Below, in pieces: positions 60,410 through 64,000 of a stretch of DNA of 64,000 nucleotides. Location of the stretch: assembly GCF_002221505.1 (NCBI RefSeq), contig NZ_CP011037.1, positions 62,001 through 126,000 on the forward strand, written 5' to 3'. The position numbers and the translations under genes are program-made. Within the stretch, counting starts at the first letter, position 1, and each line of letters opens with the position of its first letter. The notes under the pieces were generated by a model. It had not been told where the DNA came from. It did not search any database and saw only the letters and a program-made list of their open reading frames with translations. Source of the stretch: Pseudoalteromonas nigrifaciens (GTDB lineage Bacteria > Pseudomonadota > Gammaproteobacteria > Enterobacterales > Alteromonadaceae).

Positions 60410-61390
60410 CTAAATTGCAAACTGAAAGGTTTGCGTTAGCAATGGCTGTATATTGGCATTTCCCCTACGCTTTGGATCGATGCTAACAAATCCCCAAAAT
60501 TCTAAAAAGCGATTGATGAATCGAGATTCAATCAGTCTGCCTAATAGCTCACTCGGACTTGAGTATTGAGACGCTGGAGCGTGACTAAGTAACGCTGGGA
60601 ATGCGGTAATGACTTCGTCAATTAGTTGCTCGACCGAGGCATGTTTTTGTAGTCGCCACAGCATAAATAGCCAAAATGCGCGCAGATCCACGCTATCGGT
60701 AAAGCTGTCGAAGTAACGCCAATTGTATTGCATGATGGCGGCTTCGAGCATAGGGAGGTAAAAAGCATTAATCCCCTGGGTTTGATACAGCTTTTGCACC
60801 GATTTTTTAATATGAAAATGGCCACTTTTATAGTAAATAATACCGGCAACATCAGCCAAAGTACGCGTGTAGTGTAGGGCGTTAAACTTATCTTCGTTAC
60901 TGCCTGCAAATTCACTAATACTGATATGGATGGGGTATTTAGAAACAGCAAAGTTAGGTAGTAGCTCAGAGGCTTGTTTGACTAATTTAGCAGGTAAATT
61001 GCCTTTAGCCGTTGCTTTAATTGAGCCGCCTTGTTGCATGGCTTCAGTAAAAATTAATGCTAAATAGCTCATCACTGGGCTACTTGATAAATCTGCTGGA
61101 GTATTAAAAGTAACTTTTGTTAATTCGTTGAACGGGGCATAGAGCCAATTAGATATTTGCGTTGGGCAAAGCCCGCAAAAATCACTATCGGCTTGGTTGT
61201 TTCGCGCAGCTATTGTTTGTTCTGCGACAAGGTTTAGCTCATCTAAACTTAACTCTGGATTCATGGCTAAAGTTTGCGTTATGTCATCAAATATTTGTGC
61301 ATGCTGTTTAGTAGATACAGTGTTCATACAACAATGTTTGTGCTTTTTGCCACTGCCACATGGGCAGGGATCATTTCGTCCTAGTTTCAT
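60410..61390 (-). CDS. SEC-C-motif protein of unknown function
   Basis: 326 aa. The SEC-C zinc motif opens the protein: NDPCPCGSGKKHKHCC at residues 5-20, the version found on SecA and many orphan proteins. The rest is helical; DUF-like blocks KFNALHYTRTLADVAGIIYY and QYNWRYFDSFTDSVDLRAFW are visible. No catalytic motif. It probably binds an unknown protein partner or RNA. It is divergent from no gene nearby and lies beside truncated R and tandem-repeat remnants. Confidence 0.8.
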   Translation of the reverse strand: MKLGRNDPCPCGSGKKHKHCCMNTVSTKQHAQIFDDITQTLAMNPELSLDELNLVAEQTIAARNNQADSDFCGLCPTQISNWLYAPFNELTKVTFNTPADLSSSPVMSYLALIFTEAMQQGGSIKATAKGNLPAKLVKQASELLPNFAVSKYPIHISISEFAGSNEDKFNALHYTRTLADVAGIIYYKSGHFHIKKSVQKLYQTQGINAFYLPMLEAAIMQYNWRYFDSFTDSVDLRAFWLFMLWRLQKHASVEQLIDEVITAFPALLSHAPASQYSSPSELLGRLIESRFINRFLEFWGFVSIDPKRRGNANIQPLLTQTFQFAI

Positions 61391-61504
61391 TTATTAGCTC
61401 GTTCTGCGCAATATGGGTTTAGTGTTACATCATTATATTTGTTAGTAAATAAAAGCTACGAGCAGAGGGCTAACTGGAAACTGACCGTGGATTGTTTTTT
61501 CTCT

Positions 61505-61536
61505 AAAGCGCAGCGCCTCATACCCTCTTTGTGAAT
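61505..61536. repeat. remnant of the 40.8-41.3 kb tandem repeat
   Basis: TAAAGCGCAGCGCCTCATAC and CCTCTTTGTGAATT match the terminal block of the tandem units. Confidence 0.75.
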
Positions 61537-61560
61537 TTTTACTGGTTGTTTACTTACTTT

Positions 61561-61590
61561 AGAGCTTCGGCATAATTTTGCCGAAGCTCT
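61561..61590 (-). terminator. terminator of the hydroquinone reductase gene
   Basis: AGAGCTTCGGCA-TAATTT-TGCCGAAGCTCT, a perfect 12-bp stem 8 bp past the stop codon; the T-rich TTT precedes on the outgoing minus strand. Confidence 0.85.
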
Positions 61591-61598
61591 AAGCCCGA

Positions 61599-62549
61599 TT
61601 AATACCGGCGGTCGCGATCGTGCGGTTGCTCAAATTGTGTTTTAGGCCCTAGCGGTACTACGCCGGTGGGGTTAATAGTTTTGTGGCTGGCGTAGTAGTG
61701 TATTTTGGTGTATTCCAAGTCAACAGTGTCTTTAATGCCTGGTACTTGGTACAGCTCAGTGACATAGTTATATAGGTTAGGGTATTCGCTAATTTTTTGC
61801 TGATTACACTTAAAGTGGCCATGATACACAGCGTCAAAGCGCACTAAAGTAGTAAATAAGCGCCAATCGGCTTCGGTAATTTGCTCACCAACTAAGTAGC
61901 GCTGTGTAGCTAGGCGTTGCTCTAACCAGTCTAGGCTTTCGAATAATGCATGGTAAGCGCTGTTATAAGCACTTTGCGTGGTGGCAAAGCCTGCTTTATA
62001 TACGCCGTTATTTACCGTGTTGTAAATGCGCTCGTTTACGCTGTCGATTTCTGCTTGTAGTGCTTGCGGGTAGTAGTCGTCGGTATTGCCGGTTAGCTCG
62101 TTAAACGCGGTATTTAAAATGCGCATGATGTTTGATGATTCGTTATTAACTATAGTATGGGTTTTTTTATCCCATAAAATAGGAATAGTGGCGCGGCCTT
62201 CGTAATTGGCATCGGCTTTTAAATACAATTGGTAGGCGTAATCTAGGTTATAAAGCGGATCGCCGTGCTCACCAAATTCCCAGCCATTTTCGAGCATTTC
62301 GGGCTTTACTACGCTAAGTGTAATTACGTTTTCGAGTTGCTTTAATTTACGCATTATCATGGTGCGGTGTGCCCATGGGCAAGCTAGCGACACATATAAA
62401 TGGTAACGTCCCGCTTCGGGTTTAAATTTGCTATCGGCGGCGTTTGAAATTTGTTGGGTAAAGCGGCTTGCTTGGCGCTCAAACTTACCGCCAGATTTTT
62501 TGGTGTCGTACCATTGGTCAACCCATTTTCCGTCTACGATTAATCCCAT
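61599..62549 (-). CDS. yqjG: glutathionyl-hydroquinone reductase (Xi-class GST, YqjG type)
   Basis: 316 aa from the ATG at 62549 (TTAAGGAG upstream). The active-site motif is CPWAHRTMI (Cys nucleophile at about residue 51), preceded by GRYHLYVSLA, the pattern of the Xi class. The C-terminal helical domain shows [12 protein letters not shown] WLEQRLATQRYLVGEQITEADWRLFTTLVRFDAVY. It reduces glutathionyl-hydroquinones in detoxification. It lies 75 bp downstream of a DoxX gene and likely shares its operon and its LysR neighbour. Confidence 0.92.
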   Translation of the reverse strand: MGLIVDGKWVDQWYDTKKSGGKFERQASRFTQQISNAADSKFKPEAGRYHLYVSLACPWAHRTMIMRKLKQLENVITLSVVKPEMLENGWEFGEHGDPLYNLDYAYQLYLKADANYEGRATIPILWDKKTHTIVNNESSNIMRILNTAFNELTGNTDDYYPQALQAEIDSVNERIYNTVNNGVYKAGFATTQSAYNSAYHALFESLDWLEQRLATQRYLVGEQITEADWRLFTTLVRFDAVYHGHFKCNQQKISEYPNLYNYVTELYQVPGIKDTVDLEYTKIHYYASHKTINPTGVVPLGPKTQFEQPHDRDRRY

Positions 62550-62624
62550 TATTAACTCCTTAATGTGCTGTAAATGCATAAACACACCGCATAGCTATGT
62601 GGTGTGTGTTTTAAATAACTAATA

Positions 62625-63080
62625 TTACGCTTTGTTTAAGTTACGGTTAATTACGTTATCAAGTGAGAATTTACCGCCACCTTGGATAACTAAAGCCAGT
62701 GTGATTGCTAATAGCGCTAGGCCAAATTCGTAACCGTTGTTGCTCATAAATAAGCCGTTATCAATGTGAGTGGTAAATATAGCCACAACCATAGTAATAG
62801 CCAGTACAAAGCTAGCAGGTCTTGTTAGTAGACCAACAATTAAAAATAAGCCACCAAAAAATTCTGCACTACCTGCCATTAAGGCCATTAAAAACCCTGG
62901 TGCTAGGCCAATTGATTCCATCCATTGTCCTGTGCCTTCTAAGCCATAACCACCAAACCATGCAAATAATTTTTGTGCACCGTGAGCGGCAAAAATAATA
63001 CCTGCAATAACGCGCAGTGGTACTGCAGCCAGTGATTGTTCAGTTTTAGTGATAACATTAGCAATATTTTTAATAGTCAT
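62625..63080 (-). CDS. DoxX-family membrane protein
   Basis: 151 aa from the ATG at 63080; the open frame extends 18 codons upstream with no ribosome site, while TAAGGGCAA precedes this ATG. Four membrane segments are visible: residues 23-40, 60-80, 88-108 and 115-140. The DoxX motif GAQKLFAWFGGYGLEGT with AGSAEFFGGLFLIVGLLTR is present. DoxX proteins are linked to quinone or thiol metabolism; YqjF, beside YqjG in E. coli, is a DoxX-family homologue, so the pair mirrors that locus. Confidence 0.9.
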   Translation of the reverse strand: MTIKNIANVITKTEQSLAAVPLRVIAGIIFAAHGAQKLFAWFGGYGLEGTGQWMESIGLAPGFLMALMAGSAEFFGGLFLIVGLLTRPASFVLAITMVVAIFTTHIDNGLFMSNNGYEFGLALLAITLALVIQGGGKFSLDNVINRNLNKA

Positions 63081-63224
63081 AATTTTTGCCCTTATTGATG
63101 TTAAGTAAGTATGTTTAATTGAGTATGTAGCCATTGTAGTTGTTGTTATGTAATTAAATAACGCCTATTATTTGCTTGATATGTTCAAATAATTTGAATA
63201 GTTGTTATTTGGATGAAAAAAACC

Positions 63225-64000
63225 ATGAGTACACCTCCTATTAGTATTGAAGCGTTACTGGTGCTTGACGCTATTGAGCATCGTGGCAGTTATGCGGCAG
63301 CCGCAGAGCAATTAAATAAAGTACCTTCGGCGCTGTCCTACATAGTACAAAAACTAGAAGAGCAATTAAACGTGACTTTGTTTCAGCGTCAGGGGCGTCG
63401 TGCTGTGTTGACTCCTGCGGGCAAACATTTACTGACCGAGGGGCGCAAGTTGCTTACGGCGATTAATTCATTGTCGGAGCAAACACAAACAATTGCGAAC
63501 GGCTGGGAGCCAAAAATTCGTATTGCTTTGGATTCTATTATTGATATAAAACCGATATTTACCAGTATAGAGCAGTTTTTAGTAGAGCATAAAAATATTG
63601 AAATAGATGTACAAGAACAGGTAATGAACGGCAGCTGGGAAGTGCTGATTGAAGATAAAGTTGATTTAGTTATTGGCGCGCCGTCGCCAGTGCCGAACCA
63701 AAAAGGCATTCGCGCGGTTAAAATAGATGAGTATCAAAGTGTACTTGTGGTAAATAGCACGCACCCGTTAGCAACGCAGCAGCAACCACTCGATATGAGT
63801 AGCCTTGCTCAGTACCGCAGTGTGATAGTACACGACTCTGCAGAGCAAGAAATTCCATGGTCGGCAAATATAATAGAGGGCACCCAGCGCTTTTTTGTTA
63901 GCTCTGTTGCGCAAAAAATTGCGGCTATTATTGCCGGTATAGGTATTGGTTATTTACCCAAGCGTTTAATTGAGCAGTATATAGGGTCGGGGCAGTTAGT
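63225..64000 (+). CDS. LysR-family transcriptional regulator (partial, runs off the window)
   Basis: Start ATG at 63225 (an in-frame ATG at 63213 is possible). The N-terminal winged helix is typical: LLVLDAIEHRGSYAAAAEQLNKVPSALSYIVQKLEEQLN and LFQRQGRRAVLTPAGKHLL. The effector-binding domain begins with IRIALDSIID. About 258 codons are inside the window, near full length (LysR proteins are about 300). It is divergent from doxX-yqjG with 144 bp between, the usual place for a LysR regulator of the neighbouring operon. Confidence 0.88.
   Translation, partial: MSTPPISIEALLVLDAIEHRGSYAAAAEQLNKVPSALSYIVQKLEEQLNVTLFQRQGRRAVLTPAGKHLLTEGRKLLTAINSLSEQTQTIANGWEPKIRIALDSIIDIKPIFTSIEQFLVEHKNIEIDVQEQVMNGSWEVLIEDKVDLVIGAPSPVPNQKGIRAVKIDEYQSVLVVNSTHPLATQQQPLDMSSLAQYRSVIVHDSAEQEIPWSANIIEGTQRFFVSSVAQKIAAIIAGIGIGYLPKRLIEQYIGSGQL

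Noticed and set aside
1..64000. tRNA or rRNA genes
   Set aside because: No cloverleaf with the TTC-loop consensus or rRNA landmark was seen by eye; a tRNA search program would settle it.

Overview
The window looks like a chromosomal stretch of a marine gammaproteobacterium, most likely Pseudoalteromonas or a close Alteromonadales relative. This rests on the A+T-rich composition, the long (533 aa) isocitrate lyase next to malate synthase G, a YeeN-type YebC paralogue, a hemin-uptake cluster with its own TonB-ExbB-ExbD, and many TonB-era metabolic genes. It is an inference from gene content, not from a marker gene. No rRNA or tRNA gene was seen.

Layout. 1-11.1 kb: start of sbcD, a secreted M1 peptidase with a DUF6702 partner, a HAD phosphatase, a YeeN/YebC protein, and divergent glyoxylate-shunt genes glcB and aceA. 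11.1-15 kb: an S9 prolyl-oligopeptidase-type gene split by a 1.8 kb IS200/IS605 element (tnpA and tnpB divergent). 15-25.7 kb: pxpA, a secreted family-3 glycosidase, then a Fur-box-associated heme regulon (hmuTUV leftward; tonB-exbB-exbD, receptor and hemS/hmuS rightward). 26-28.6 kb: a diguanylate cyclase pseudogene broken by a TnpB-only element and by a frameshift. 28.7-30.6 kb: a cold-shock gene and IS110 copy 1. 31.3-35.3 kb: nucleoside uptake and salvage (nupC-udk leftward, deoB-deoD rightward). 35.8-43 kb: fpr, three poorly known genes, an intact IS66 element with an 8-bp target duplication, three tandem 160-bp repeats and a YbiT-type ABC-F gene.

43.6-61.4 kb is accessory: methyltransferase + HNH-S24 protease fusion; an ASCH / P-loop kinase / membrane protein / GNAT group; a PLD-DEAH-DUF3427 helicase followed by a 50-aa membrane protein; IS110 copy 2; a secreted pair with a gluzincin-like protein; a lipoprotein; a NERD protein; an AbiE-type toxin-antitoxin pair; and a SEC-C protein. 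These modules are separated by copies of a roughly 210-270 bp multi-hairpin repeat (called R1-R4 here) and by truncated tails of it. The window ends with a glutathionyl-hydroquinone reductase, a DoxX protein and a divergent LysR regulator.

The strongest unusual signals are three. First, the two IS110 copies carry a readable bridge-RNA architecture in their left ends: compensatory base changes between copies, guide loops that match each copy's own flanking target, and a CT core at all four junctions. Second, the R repeats are multi-branched palindromes whose arms change sequence but keep pairing from copy to copy, and they sit between accessory modules. Third, the IS605 insertion is precise enough that the empty S9 gene can be reconstructed in frame, which also gives the TnpB guide and its presumed target-adjacent motif. 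All identities and pairings were judged by eye.
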